A stretch of DNA of 64,000 nt from Flavobacteriales bacterium (GCA_017795025.1 CP051243.1:3000897-3064896); one strand, 5' to 3'; shown: positions 9,501 to 17,521, counted from the stretch's first letter. Notes: generated by a model not told the origin, from the sequence alone. Numbers and translations: made by a program.

Positions 9501-10619
9501 GATTCTATAGCGCTTATCTCCAGTGGGGTAAGCCTGCGTCAACCCACTCAGGTGTTCGATCTTAATGAGAATACCGAAAGTGACTATATCCGCTTAAATG
9601 GCTACTACTTGGTTGACCCAAGCACCTGGCCGGTATTTGCGGGTAGTAGCGTAAATATGGAAATCACTAATGGTCAGGATACCTTGGTGATGCGAATTGA
9701 TAGTGATACTGATATTGATGGTACACAGCCACCCCTTGGTTACTTTGATGTGATTGGTGCTGGTGGTCAGTTCGACGCTTCTGCCCCTCACGATGAGAAT
9801 TATCAAATTTTCCCTCGGGATACCATGGATATTATTCCGATAGATCTTCCACAGGTATACATTAGTGAGGTAATGCCAAGCAGCAGCCTAAGTGCTCCAA
9901 TTGATGGTGATTGGTTCGAAATCCGTAATATGGGTAGCACTACCGTTGACCTGAATGGCTTTAGCTGGGATGATGATAGCCGTAATGCGGGTAACCACAC
10001 CGTAACCACTAGCGTTCAAGTGCCTGCAGGAGGCTCAGCCTTATTTGTTGATGTTGCTACAGCCGATGTTAGCGCTTGGGAAACAGATTGGAAGCAAAAT
10101 GGTCAAGGCTTAATCATCCTTAATGAGGGAGATGAGTTTGATAACGGCTTCTCTGGTTTAAGTTCTAGCGGAGATGAAGTTAATTTATATGATGACGGTG
10201 GCCGTTTGGTATCTGCTGTTGCCTATGATGGCGCTTCAGTATCTAGTGGTGTTAGCTTAGAGTTTAATATGAACGGTATGTTTACCGGGGCCGCAGTTGA
10301 TGGGGTTAACGGAGCTTACACCTCTACCAGTGGTGATGTGGGTAGTCCTGGAAATCAGTCGGCTATTGGTTTAGATGAATTAATAGCTACAGAAATCACC
10401 TTGTATCCAAACCCAAGTAATGGGGTGTTTACGGTTGAAACAGGTTCTACTGAGGAAACTGGAATTCAGATTATTGATTTGAATGGGGCCCTTATTTATA
10501 GCGTGTTAAGCACAGATCCTGCCGTTCAAATAGATCTTTCTAATTTAGCGGCTGGTGTTTATTTAGTTAAAGTAAATACGGGGTCAGAAGAAGTAATTCG
10601 CAAAATGGTTTTGCGCTAA
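6540..10619 (+). CDS. Large T9SS-exported surface protein with OB-like repeats and lamin-tail-like domains
   Basis: This 1359-residue protein starts with a signal peptide and a choice-of-anchor V-like domain (about 25-185; GNTCSTGGCHSG, a C-x4-CH motif). Three homologous ~200-residue units begin near residues 189, 398 and 901, each with NGYSFYMYDNT and FDVIGAGGQFD blocks that look like paired OB-fold-type strands. Between units two and three lie a lamin-tail-like domain (about 602-770; FFSEYIEGSSQNKGFEVYNP) and a Calx-beta-like segment. A second lamin-tail-like domain (about 1105-1270; YISEVMPSSS ... DWFEIRN) precedes a T9SS type A sorting domain (ITLYPNPSNGVF ... AGVYLVKV). OB and lamin-tail folds often accompany secreted nucleases, but I see no nuclease domain here. 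It probably binds a polymer at the cell surface. Confidence 0.8.
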   Translation: MKRKLSVYLATIATLLIGYQGFTNSGGAPQNRSGSPASNGNTCSTGGCHSGPAATNQSVTVSSTIPASGYQANTNYTITISVDNGTTMGSTVGFSASVEDASGHVGTISSPGSGAQLSGSNFVTHTISGNFASGGSRTWTFNWNPGANPPANATVYVAANFANGTGGTAGDVIVSNSASFSQVVSVPMYTISQINSLDANFAPDSLGVNCALTGTVFTDDFDGNNGYSFYMYDNTGEINVFDFVDEPGGYQVSRGDSIRVYGDIAFFNGLLEIQVDSIQLLASNIALRAPRVVSTLDETTESDYIRVNNFSVVTPSQWPSAGSSANVDITNGTDTLTMRIDSDTDIDGSPVPTGSFDVIGAGGQFDSSAPHDEGYQIFPRDLNDILPAAISFNGVPLYNVNQINSLDANFAPDSLGVNCAVQGVVFTDDFDGNNGYSFYLYDNTDGINIFDFVDEPGGYQVSRGDSIRVFGDVAFFNGLLELQVDSIQVLATGVALKSPAVVSTLDESTESEYIRVNGFELVNPAQWPSAGSSANVDITNGVDTLTMRIDSDTDIDGSPAPTGFFDVIGAGGQFDGSAPHDEGYQILPRDTNDIIPAIMAVPCAAPFFSEYIEGSSQNKGFEVYNPTSGNLDLGPYKVYLSVNGGSSMSEFNLMGTLASGDVYTIVTDQADPSMLAVADTNLSFPSVAHFNGDDALFLVDTVMGDTLDIVGVVGVDPGSSWTVGSGSTANNTLVRMATVNAGETDWNTASTQWMVNPTNTFSFLGSHTSNCVNTTPSTPTVEFRMANYSALESAGAGAITLDINPATTGVDTVYLSFMPGPGLTTADGTITPAFDPVTGLLSLVVPAGSDSINLLTTINDDALVEGLEYGDMMILGTSAGLTTGTITSTRFEIIDNDIPTYNIAQVKGIDTDFIPDSLGVQCKLIGTVFTDDFDGNNGYSFYMYDNTGAINIFNFVDEPGGYQVQRGDSIRAIGHVEFYNGLIELQVDSIALISSGVSLRQPTQVFDLNENTESDYIRLNGYYLVDPSTWPVFAGSSVNMEITNGQDTLVMRIDSDTDIDGTQPPLGYFDVIGAGGQFDASAPHDENYQIFPRDTMDIIPIDLPQVYISEVMPSSSLSAPIDGDWFEIRNMGSTTVDLNGFSWDDDSRNAGNHTVTTSVQVPAGGSALFVDVATADVSAWETDWKQNGQGLIILNEGDEFDNGFSGLSSSGDEVNLYDDGGRLVSAVAYDGASVSSGVSLEFNMNGMFTGAAVDGVNGAYTSTSGDVGSPGNQSAIGLDELIATEITLYPNPSNGVFTVETGSTEETGIQIIDLNGALIYSVLSTDPAVQIDLSNLAAGVYLVKVNTGSEEVIRKMVLR
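7104..7703 (+). repeat. Internal coding repeat, copy 1
   Basis: First of three homologous ~600-bp units in the surface-protein gene. It encodes SLDANFAPDSLGVNC, TDDFDGNNGYSFY and GAGGQFDSSAPHDEGY. Copies differ mainly at synonymous sites, which points to old duplication kept by selection. Confidence 0.85.
7731..8330 (+). repeat. Internal coding repeat, copy 2
   Basis: Second unit, directly following copy 1 with a short linker. It is closest to copy 1 in protein sequence (SLDANFAPDSLGVNCAV, GAGGQFDGSAPHDEGY). Confidence 0.85.
9240..9840 (+). repeat. Internal coding repeat, copy 3
   Basis: Third unit, separated from copy 2 by about 900 bp that encode the lamin-tail-like and Calx-beta-like domains. 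It is the most diverged copy (GIDTDFIPDSLGVQC, GAGGQFDASAPHDENY). Confidence 0.85.
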
Positions 10620-10650
10620 GTACTTCATTCAGACATAGCAAATAAACTTT

Positions 10651-10678
10651 GGACTCCCGCATTGCGGGAGTCCTTTTT
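10651..10678 (+). terminator. Intrinsic terminator after the surface-protein gene
   Basis: GGACTCCCGC pairs perfectly with GCGGGAGTCC around a four-base loop and is followed by a T run. It is a strong hairpin, yet the next gene begins six bases later. Confidence 0.9.
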
Positions 10679-10683
10679 ATAGT

Positions 10684-12399
10684 ATGAATATCGCCGACCT
10701 TCTTTACAACATTCTCTCCTTAATAGGGGCCTTGGGACTCTTCATATTTGGTATGAAGGTGATGAGCGAATCTGTGCAAAAGTTTGCAGGGGCTCGCCTT
10801 CGAAAAACCCTTCGGGCCATGACCTCCAACCGCACTTGGGGTGTTGTAACTGGTTTGGGCATTACGGGAATTTTACAGTCTTCATCGGCTACAACCGTAA
10901 TGATTATAAGCTTCGTAAATGCAGGCTTGATTACCGTTGAGCATTCGGTAGGTCTGATTATGGGTGCAAATGTGGGTACCACCGTAACGGCTTGGTTGGT
11001 ATCGGTATTGGGAATGGGTAAGTTGTCCATTGCTCAGTTGAGTTTGCCGATATTGGCTTTTGGCTTCCCTATGCTCTTCATGTCCAAGGATAAATGGCGG
11101 TGGTATGGCGAAGCGATTTTTGGGTTTTCCATCCTTTTTATAGGCTTATCATTTATGCGAGAGTCTATGCCCGCTTGGCAAGAGAGTACTCAGTTAATAA
11201 GCTTTTTGCAGAATTATGAGCTGCAATCCGGTAACTGGCTGGCTAATATTGGCGTCATTCTTTTGTTTGTTGGCTTTGGAATGGTAGCCACTTTTTTATT
11301 ACAGTCGTCCAGTGCGGCAATGGCATTGACCTTAGTTTTTACCGCCAATGGTTTGATTTCTTTTCCCTTGGCCGCAGCCATCATTTTAGGAGAGAATATC
11401 GGTACTACCTTTACAGCGAACATTGCGGCAATCGTCGGAAACGTTTACGCCAAGCGGGCAGCGCGCACCCATTTTCTATTTAACCTATTTGGGGTGCTGT
11501 GGATGATTCTCTTTTTGGAGCCCTTCTTGGAATTAATTGCTTGGTTGAGTGGTTTCTTATTTGGTGCGAATCCGATGAATGATTCAGCGGTAATTCCTCT
11601 TTCATTGAGCTTGTTTCACAGCTTATTTAATGTTATTAACCTGCTGATTTTCTATAACCTCGTAAAGCTATTAGTGCGAATAGCAACATGGATGGTGCCT
11701 TCTCGTAGCTCGGAAGATGAGCTCTTTAGCCTGGATTACATCGGCGGAAGCCTAATGGCTACCCCCGAATTATCGATGATTGAAGCGCGTAAAGAACTGG
11801 TGAAGTTTGCGGATTTGATTCGAAAGGCCTATAAGTTTATCCCGCTCCTAATTACGGAGATGGATGATAAGAAATTGGAGTCCTATACGAGTAAATTGGA
11901 GAAGTATGAGGACATCTCGGACCGGATGGAGATGGAAATATCAGCCTACCTAAGTAAGCTAAGTCAGTCGGACCTAAGCATAGAAGGTTCGGGTAGGGTA
12001 CGCAGTATGTTGCACATTGCCAATTACCTTGAACGGATCGGCGATATATATCTGGAGGTGAGTCGCAACTTAAGCAACCGGAAACAACAAAAAGCCTATT
12101 TCACCCCAGAAATGCGTAACAGTGTGATGCGTTTATCGGAATTGACTTCCCGCAGTTTAGATTTGATGGTAAAGAATATTGAATCGGAGGAGGGTGAAGG
12201 TTATTTAGAGGAGGCCAATAAGGTGGAGCGAAATGTAAACACACTATTCGCAGAGCTTAAAGCCGATTACATAAATAAGGTAGAAAAGGGGCGCTTCCGC
12301 ATCCAAAGTGGTATGTACTACGCTGATTTACTCGCGGAAATGGAGCGGATTGCCGATCATGCCAATAGCATTAGCACGGCAATTAGCAAGCAGTATTAG
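10684..12399 (+). CDS. Na+/phosphate cotransporter with PhoU-like tail
   Basis: A 571-residue inner-membrane symporter of the NptA/PNaS type. Two inverted Na/Pi cotransporter repeats carry the paired signature motifs GILQSSSATT (about residue 60) and FLLQSSSAAM (about 205), with GANVGTTVTA and GENIGTTFTA following. About nine membrane segments fill residues 8-330. The last ~200 residues form a soluble helical PhoU-like domain (MIEARKELVKFADLI ... YLERIGDIY ... MERIADHAN). It should import, or in some homologues export, phosphate with sodium. It sits only six bases after a strong terminator, so its own promoter is unclear. Its last four bases interlock with the convergent lipoprotein gene. Confidence 0.92.
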   Translation: MNIADLLYNILSLIGALGLFIFGMKVMSESVQKFAGARLRKTLRAMTSNRTWGVVTGLGITGILQSSSATTVMIISFVNAGLITVEHSVGLIMGANVGTTVTAWLVSVLGMGKLSIAQLSLPILAFGFPMLFMSKDKWRWYGEAIFGFSILFIGLSFMRESMPAWQESTQLISFLQNYELQSGNWLANIGVILLFVGFGMVATFLLQSSSAAMALTLVFTANGLISFPLAAAIILGENIGTTFTANIAAIVGNVYAKRAARTHFLFNLFGVLWMILFLEPFLELIAWLSGFLFGANPMNDSAVIPLSLSLFHSLFNVINLLIFYNLVKLLVRIATWMVPSRSSEDELFSLDYIGGSLMATPELSMIEARKELVKFADLIRKAYKFIPLLITEMDDKKLESYTSKLEKYEDISDRMEMEISAYLSKLSQSDLSIEGSGRVRSMLHIANYLERIGDIYLEVSRNLSNRKQQKAYFTPEMRNSVMRLSELTSRSLDLMVKNIESEEGEGYLEEANKVERNVNTLFAELKADYINKVEKGRFRIQSGMYYADLLAEMERIADHANSISTAISKQY

Positions 12400-12926
12400 T
12401 TAAGGGCGATAGGCTTGCCAATGAGGCGCTGACTTTCATTTCCCGAACGATCTCTTAGCAGAATTTCAAAACGAATGGAATCGGTATTGTTTTCGGGATA
12501 ATTGGCGTAATCAAAAGGAGTGGTAATCTCTCCTTCTAAAGTTTTATTCTGTCCTTTAGGGGTAAGGTTTGGGAGGATGTTATGGAAAGGAAAGCAGGAA
12601 TCGGCGGGCTCTACTTCGCGATATTGTCCATTTACGCGTTCATAGTAGTATATAAACAAATCGTAACGCTCTAAGAAACGATCGTAATCGGCCAAATTGC
12701 AAGTGTCCGAGGAATTTTCATCGGCGCGTCCTACATCTCCGTCCCCATCGGTAAAATAAACCGTTAAGTCTACAACCCTGCGATTATCGGCCGTGTCTCC
12801 TAAAAATCGAAACTCCGCTTTGCGCCAGGTTAAGCTAGGAATATCATCAAACTTTTGATCTTGCTCGCAGGCCAAGGCCGAGGTGAAGATTAGGCCAATT
12901 AGGAGTAGTATCTTTGTGTAGCGCAT
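12396..12926 (-). CDS. Small lipoprotein of unknown function
   Basis: From the ATG at 12926 (MRYTKILLL) the product is 176 residues, with a lipoprotein signal ending SALAC. In-frame starts at 12932 and 12950 would extend the N terminus before the hydrophobic core and are less likely. The mature part is acidic and contains VDLTVYFTDGDGDVGRADEN, an FTDGDGDIG-type stretch common in Bacteroidota lipoproteins that resemble immunoglobulin-like envelope domains. Function is not recognised. Its start region is shared with the divergent LuxE-like gene, and each gene's -7 element lies inside or at the very edge of the other. Confidence 0.65.
   Translation of the reverse strand: MRYTKILLLIGLIFTSALACEQDQKFDDIPSLTWRKAEFRFLGDTADNRRVVDLTVYFTDGDGDVGRADENSSDTCNLADYDRFLERYDLFIYYYERVNGQYREVEPADSCFPFHNILPNLTPKGQNKTLEGEITTPFDYANYPENNTDSIRFEILLRDRSGNESQRLIGKPIALN
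12909..12916 (+). promoter_or_regulatory. -7 element for the LuxE-like gene
   Basis: TATCTTTG matches TAnnTTTG exactly. It lies inside the coding part of the divergent lipoprotein gene and predicts a leader of about 13 bases before the ATG at 12933. Confidence 0.6.
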
Positions 12927-12932
12927 TAGCAT

Positions 12933-13952
12933 ATGTTTACAAACGTACAAGAAGCAGAAAAAATATCCGACTACCTTGCCTTAAAACAAACGCTTATCAA
13001 GTCCGAAAAGTTGGATTTTAAGGAGGCGGCTTTGTCGCTTTTTAATTTGCAGTATAAACATAATCCTATTTATCGCCGCTGGTGCGACTTGCTCGGACAG
13101 CAACCAAACAAGGTGAAGGACCTGCAAAGCATCCCATTTTTACCTATCGATTTTTTTAAGCAAGAGAAGCTGAGCATTTTCCAATCCGAGCCGGAAACCT
13201 ATTTCAAAAGCTCAGGAACCGGGGGCTATGGACAAAGTAAACATGCGGCCTACGATCTTGATTTTTACGATCAGCTTTGTCAGTCGATTTTCGAACAGCA
13301 ATATGGCCCCTTAAAGCAATACTGTGTATTGGCACTATTACCGGCCTACCTAGAGCGGGAGGGTTCCTCTTTAGTCCGTATGGCCCAGCATTTCATTCAG
13401 CAATCGGGAGATGAGGATAGCGGCTTTTACCTCCATGATTTAGATGCATTAGCCGTTCAACTAAGTCGAAAGAAGCAAGCAGGGAAGAAGGTGCTTTTAC
13501 TTGGGGTAAGCTTTGCCCTTTGGGATCTTGCCGAGCAATATCCAATGGATCTTGAGGGGATGGTGGTTATGGAAACCGGTGGTATGAAAGGCCGACGCAA
13601 GGAAATTATCCGAAGCGACTTACATCGACTTTTTAAGGAGGCCTTTAAGGTTTCAAGTATTCATTCGGAGTATGGGATGACCGAACTCTCCTCACAAGCC
13701 TATAGTTCGGGCAATGGCCGTTTTAGCTGCCCGCCAAGTATGAAGGTTTTTATACGTGAAATGGAAGATCCCTTTAGTACTGCCGCTCTTGGAAAAACCG
13801 GTGGTTTGAACATTATTGATTTGGGCAATATGGATACTTGCGCCTTTATCGAAACGCAGGATTTGGGTCGCGTTTTTAAAGACGGCAGCTTCGAGGTCTT
13901 AGGCCGGTTTGACCGGGCTGAGGTACGTGGTTGTAATTTGATGATTAGTTAA
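12933..13952 (+). CDS. LuxE-like acyl transferase / acyl-protein synthetase
   Basis: A 339-residue cytoplasmic protein resembling the LuxE/acyl-protein synthetase branch of the adenylate-forming enzymes. Visible features are IPFLPIDFFKQEKL, the glycine/serine-rich loop FKSSGTGGYGQSKH (about residues 90-103), a central core with VVMETGGMKGRRKEI, and SIHSEYGMTELSSQAY, equivalent to the adenylate-binding YGxTE motif. The C terminus (LGRFDRAEVRGCNLM) resembles the hinge region. The family activates or transfers fatty acyl groups; no lux reductase genes are nearby, so bioluminescence is not implied. In Bacteroidota this protein is widespread and its substrate unknown. Confidence 0.75.
   Translation: MFTNVQEAEKISDYLALKQTLIKSEKLDFKEAALSLFNLQYKHNPIYRRWCDLLGQQPNKVKDLQSIPFLPIDFFKQEKLSIFQSEPETYFKSSGTGGYGQSKHAAYDLDFYDQLCQSIFEQQYGPLKQYCVLALLPAYLEREGSSLVRMAQHFIQQSGDEDSGFYLHDLDALAVQLSRKKQAGKKVLLLGVSFALWDLAEQYPMDLEGMVVMETGGMKGRRKEIIRSDLHRLFKEAFKVSSIHSEYGMTELSSQAYSSGNGRFSCPPSMKVFIREMEDPFSTAALGKTGGLNIIDLGNMDTCAFIETQDLGRVFKDGSFEVLGRFDRAEVRGCNLMIS
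12940..12947 (-). promoter_or_regulatory. -7 element for the divergent lipoprotein gene
   Basis: On the minus strand TACGTTTG matches TAnnTTTG exactly. It lies inside the first codons of the LuxE-like gene and predicts an extremely short leader to the lipoprotein ATG at 12926. Confidence 0.55.
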
Positions 13953-13999
13953 CCAACTTTTTTGATGGCTATCTCGTTAGGCCTACTAAGAATACTCCC

Positions 14000-14746
14000 A
14001 TGAAATATTTCGCACTTACGCTAATTACCCTGCTCAGCCTAAGCTTTAATGTCGAGGCTCAAATATTAGAAGACCAAGCCCAGTTCAGCGATACTAAAAG
14101 GGGTTCTGCCATTTTTGAACTTAATGCCGGAGAGCACTTTTATTCCTTTGAACCTAGCGATGGCTGGTATAAGGCACGTAAAAAAGTATATCTAAAACCA
14201 GCTGATGTTGCTGATGGTCGGCTCAGTGCAGGGGCTCCCTTTTACAATGAGGAAGGGGACAAAATTGGCAAGTCCTTGGAAGCATTGAAGCTTTACGATT
14301 TGGACACTATTGAAGGATTTCGCTCTGATACCCGACTAGTGGCAGTTGTGCAGGGTTATGTTTTTGAAACAAAAATCGAGGAAGGCACAGTGCCAGAGGA
14401 GCGAATCTCTCAAATTCTAACTTTAAAGAATCGCTCTGACCAAAAGCGGGAATTTGAGGCTTTGTGGGACTTGAACGATGCTGAAACCCGGGAGTTTGGC
14501 GACCTCAGTGCCACTGTTATTTATGAGCACAATATGGGTAGTGCCGAGGAGCAAGACTTTCGTCTGATAATGATTTTCCGTGGTTCCAGTCCATATGCTT
14601 TAATAACCAATGACCATACCGTGGAAATTGAGAAAGTAAAGGAGCTCTGGGAAGATGGCAATTTTAAGATCTATTACTTCTACAAAGCCAGTTCTTCACA
14701 AAAAGAAACGGTAGAAGAAATGATCTACACCTTTTTAGCCCTTTAA
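14000..14746 (+). CDS. Secreted protein of unknown function
   Basis: The product has 248 residues with a clear signal peptide ([18 protein letters not shown]). The early mature part resembles a small beta-barrel or SH3-like segment ([21 protein letters not shown]), followed by mixed alpha/beta sequence ending [19 protein letters not shown]. No known catalytic motif is visible. It lies 47 bases after the LuxE-like gene and could be cotranscribed, but its start context has no TAnnTTTG element. The final four bases (TTAA) interlock with the tyrS stop codon. Confidence 0.6.
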   Translation: MKYFALTLITLLSLSFNVEAQILEDQAQFSDTKRGSAIFELNAGEHFYSFEPSDGWYKARKKVYLKPADVADGRLSAGAPFYNEEGDKIGKSLEALKLYDLDTIEGFRSDTRLVAVVQGYVFETKIEEGTVPEERISQILTLKNRSDQKREFEALWDLNDAETREFGDLSATVIYEHNMGSAEEQDFRLIMIFRGSSPYALITNDHTVEIEKVKELWEDGNFKIYYFYKASSSQKETVEEMIYTFLAL

Positions 14747-16032
14747 ACCACGTTAATCAAAAAGTAGTTGCGCTTCCCTTTTTGCGCCAGAATCAGCTTA
14801 CCCGCTATTAGGTCCGCTTTATTGATTTGCTTGTTAAGGTCGACCTTCGATTTATTAATGCTCACGCCGTTTCCTTGCACCATTTTTCGGGCTTCTCCTT
14901 TAGATGGGAAAATGCTGGTTTCCTCGGCTAAGAAGCTGATAATTTCCAGTCCGCCCTCAAGTTTGTCATTGGAGAGCTCAAACTGCGGAACCCCCTGAAA
15001 AACGTCCATTAATGTTTCGGCGTCGAGGCTGCGTAGGTCTTCCTCGGTACTTTTCCCAAACAGAATCTCGGAGGCTTTAATCGCATTTTCCAAAGCTTCC
15101 TGTCCGTGTACCATTCGAGTAACTTCCTCGGCAAGTTTGGTTTGCAGTTCTCGTTGGTGTGCTGCTTCTTGGTGACGAGAAATAAGGCTATCGATCTCCT
15201 CCTTCTCAAGCAGGGTGAAGATTTTGATATAGCGCTCCGCATCTGCATCGGAGGTTGTTTTCCAAAATTGGTAGAACTTGTAAGGGCTAGTGTACTTTGC
15301 GCTTAGCCAAACATTACCTTCTTCTGTTTTACCAAATTTACCGCCGTCTGCTTTGGTGATGAGGGGACAGGTAAGTGCAAAGGCCTCACCACTTTCCTTG
15401 CGGCGGATTAATTCCGTACCGGTGGTAATGTTTCCCCATTGGTCGGAGCCCCCCATTTGCAATTTACAGTCATACTCGCGGTAGAGGTGTAAGAAATCAA
15501 ATCCTTGCACTAGTTGATAGGTGAATTCGGTAAAAGACATTCCCTCGCCTTCGCCACTAAGACGCTTTTTTACCGAATCCTTGGCCATCATGTAATTTAC
15601 GGTGATGTGCTTACCGATATCCCGAATGAAGTCGAGGAAGCTAAAGTCCTTCATCCAATCGTAGTTGTTCACCAATTTGGCGGCATTGGGAGCCTCACTA
15701 TCAAAATCCAGGAATAAAGCCAATTGAGCCTTAATAGATTCCTGATTATGACGTAAACTTTCCTCATCGAGCAGATTTCGCTCTTTGCTTTTTCCCGAAG
15801 GATCTCCAATCATACCGGTAGCTCCGCCGATTAAGGCTAGGGGGCGATGACCGGCATTTTGGAAGTGACGCAGCATCATTATGCTTACCAAGTGCCCAAT
15901 GTGAAGGGAATCAGCAGTGGGATCAATCCCCACATAAGCGGAGGTCATTTCTTTTGCTAATTGTTCTTCAGTACCTGGCATCGCGTCGTGTAGCATCCCA
16001 CGCCAGCGCAGCTCTTCCACGAAATTGCTCAT
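14743..16032 (-). CDS. tyrS: Tyrosyl-tRNA synthetase
   Basis: A class I aminoacyl-tRNA synthetase of 429 residues that charges tRNA-Tyr. The Rossmann core has the HIGH-type motif LHIGHLV (about residues 40-46), the tyrosine-pocket segment [12 protein letters not shown], and the KMSKS equivalent [11 protein letters not shown]. The C terminus has an S4 RNA-binding domain ([20 protein letters not shown]). Length and layout are standard for the bacterial TyrRS with an S4 domain. It is a single-gene unit with its own promoter directly upstream; the end is convergent with the secreted protein gene. Confidence 0.97.
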   Translation of the reverse strand: MSNFVEELRWRGMLHDAMPGTEEQLAKEMTSAYVGIDPTADSLHIGHLVSIMMLRHFQNAGHRPLALIGGATGMIGDPSGKSKERNLLDEESLRHNQESIKAQLALFLDFDSEAPNAAKLVNNYDWMKDFSFLDFIRDIGKHITVNYMMAKDSVKKRLSGEGEGMSFTEFTYQLVQGFDFLHLYREYDCKLQMGGSDQWGNITTGTELIRRKESGEAFALTCPLITKADGGKFGKTEEGNVWLSAKYTSPYKFYQFWKTTSDADAERYIKIFTLLEKEEIDSLISRHQEAAHQRELQTKLAEEVTRMVHGQEALENAIKASEILFGKSTEEDLRSLDAETLMDVFQGVPQFELSNDKLEGGLEIISFLAEETSIFPSKGEARKMVQGNGVSINKSKVDLNKQINKADLIAGKLILAQKGKRNYFLINVV

Positions 16033-16049
16033 TTGGAAAAATTTTCGTG

Positions 16050-16057
16050 CAAAATTA
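16050..16057 (-). promoter_or_regulatory. -7 element for tyrS
   Basis: TAATTTTG on the minus strand matches TAnnTTTG exactly and predicts a leader of about 14 bases. No T-box-like leader could fit. Confidence 0.6.
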
Positions 16058-16097
16058 GAGTATACGTCTTAGAGGAGCAGTATTTATACGGGATAAT

Positions 16098-16105
16098 TAA
16101 CTTCG
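16098..16105 (+). promoter_or_regulatory. Near-consensus -7 element for the SDR gene
   Basis: TAACTTCG differs from TAnnTTTG at one position. It is followed by a ten-A tract that runs into the ATG at 16116, giving a very short A-rich leader. Confidence 0.4.
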
Positions 16106-16115
16106 CAAAAAAAAA

Positions 16116-17132
16116 ATGCTGCATACGGTTAGCGGTGCCACAGGCCTTGTGGGCTCTCATTTAGTTCATCGTCTCTTAAAAGAAGGTAAGACGGTGCGCG
16201 CTTTGCATCGTGAAAACTCTGATCGCAGTTTGCTAAATCGGGTTTTTGCTTACTATGGCGATGAGCTTAAGGATTATGAGTCGCAGCTAAGTTGGCAGAT
16301 AGCTGATTTACTAGACCCATTAGAGGTTGATCAAGCACTGAAGGGGACGCAAGTTTTTTACCATACGGCAGCAGTTGTTTCTTTCGATCCTCGCGACGAA
16401 AAGGCCGTTATTATTGGGAACCAAGAAATGACCTCCTTGGTTGTGAATGCGGCTTCGCATCATAAGCTGGACCGATTTGTACACGTTAGCTCAGTAGCTG
16501 CTTTAGGGCGCAAACCCGACCAGCAAGAATTTGATGAGTCGAGTTATTGGATTGAGTCCAAGGAGAATTCCAACTACGCAAAAGGCAAGTATGCTTCGGA
16601 GATGCAAGTGTGGCGTGGAATTGAAGAAGGGCTAAATGCGGCTATCATTAACCCCTGTATCATCTTAGGGCCAGGTACTTGGAATGATGGCTCTGCGGCT
16701 ATCTTTAAGAATATCGCCGAAGGCTTTAAGTTTTACACCAAAGGCGTAAACGCTTATGTTGATGTTCGGGATGTTGTGGAAGCTTTAATCCGATTGGCTG
16801 AGGGCCAGCAAAACGAGCGCTATTTGGTGGTGGGTGAAAATCGAAGTTATGAATCGATTTTCAACAGTATAGCCAAGGCCTTGGATGTGCCGCCACCGAG
16901 TTTGGAAGTACAGCCTTGGATGTCGGCCATTGCATGGCGTTGGGAGGCACTAAAGAGCAAGCTCACCGGTAAGCGACCGCTTTTAACGAAGGAGACCGCC
17001 CGAACGGCATTGGGAAAGTATTACTATAAAAATGATAAGGCTAAAAGCGAGCTCAATATGGAGTTTCGCGAGATAGATGAGAGTATCTCATTTATCGCCA
17101 AGTGTTTTAAGAAGGACTTCCCAGGAGTTTAG
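16116..17132 (+). CDS. Extended SDR, NAD-dependent epimerase/dehydratase family
   Basis: The product has 338 residues. The nucleotide-binding motif is SGATGLVGSHLV (the usual TGxxGxxG with the first Thr as Ser) at about residues 6-17. VHVSSVAALG precedes the catalytic pair in NYAKGKYASE (Tyr-x-x-x-Lys), and INPCIILGPG is the substrate-loop motif. The family reduces, oxidises or epimerises hydroxy or keto groups with NAD(P); overall similarity is to dihydroflavonol-reductase-like enzymes. The substrate is not clear. The start has a polyA tract instead of a Shine-Dalgarno sequence. Its stop codon interlocks with that of the DUF4296 gene. Confidence 0.85.
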   Translation: MLHTVSGATGLVGSHLVHRLLKEGKTVRALHRENSDRSLLNRVFAYYGDELKDYESQLSWQIADLLDPLEVDQALKGTQVFYHTAAVVSFDPRDEKAVIIGNQEMTSLVVNAASHHKLDRFVHVSSVAALGRKPDQQEFDESSYWIESKENSNYAKGKYASEMQVWRGIEEGLNAAIINPCIILGPGTWNDGSAAIFKNIAEGFKFYTKGVNAYVDVRDVVEALIRLAEGQQNERYLVVGENRSYESIFNSIAKALDVPPPSLEVQPWMSAIAWRWEALKSKLTGKRPLLTKETARTALGKYYYKNDKAKSELNMEFREIDESISFIAKCFKKDFPGV

Positions 17133-17521
17133 TCTTCTTCTTCCTCCTCTTCTTTTTTGTTTGGATTTGCCTCAAGCTCACTGCTCATTTTGGTGAGTCG
17201 CGTAAGCACTTCTTCATACATGAGGTCCATACGCTCCGCATTGCGACTGTAATAGCGGAAACTGCTGTCGTATAGGGCGGCATTGATGTTGTACTTCTCC
17301 CACACCTTTTGGTAGTGAAATTTTGCTGGTAGGCTATCACCTAGCACCGACTGACCAATGCGGGCTCCTTCTATGATGTGTACATCGGTAAGTACATCCA
17401 CCATTTTTTCTTCTGGAATAATCCAATCCGGCAGGGCTTCCGTTTTTTCGGGAGCCTCAGGTCCGCAAGCTACCAATAGGAGGCCTAGGATGAATAATAT
17501 CGGGATTTTTCTAGCGATCAA
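17129..17521 (-). CDS. DUF4296 lipoprotein
   Basis: A 130-residue lipoprotein with signal ending LLLVAC. The core matches the DUF4296 pattern found across Bacteroidota (IIPEEKMVDVLTDVHIIEGAR ... Y..VWEKYNI split by a short variable part), then a helical segment and an unusually acidic tail (KKEEEEEED). Function is unknown. The start overlaps the dihydroorotase end by 11 bases, so the two are co-translated. The gene order polyprenol-phosphate mannosyltransferase, dihydroorotase, DUF4296 is one I recognise from other Bacteroidota. Confidence 0.8.
   Translation of the reverse strand: MIARKIPILFILGLLLVACGPEAPEKTEALPDWIIPEEKMVDVLTDVHIIEGARIGQSVLGDSLPAKFHYQKVWEKYNINAALYDSSFRYYSRNAERMDLMYEEVLTRLTKMSSELEANPNKKEEEEEED

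Noticed and set aside
7104-9840. The three repeats as a mobile element or CRISPR-like array
   Set aside because: They are in-frame coding domain repeats with mostly synonymous differences.
12927-12950. Longer start for the 12396-12926 lipoprotein
   Set aside because: It would lie within the likely promoter and add polar residues before the signal peptide.
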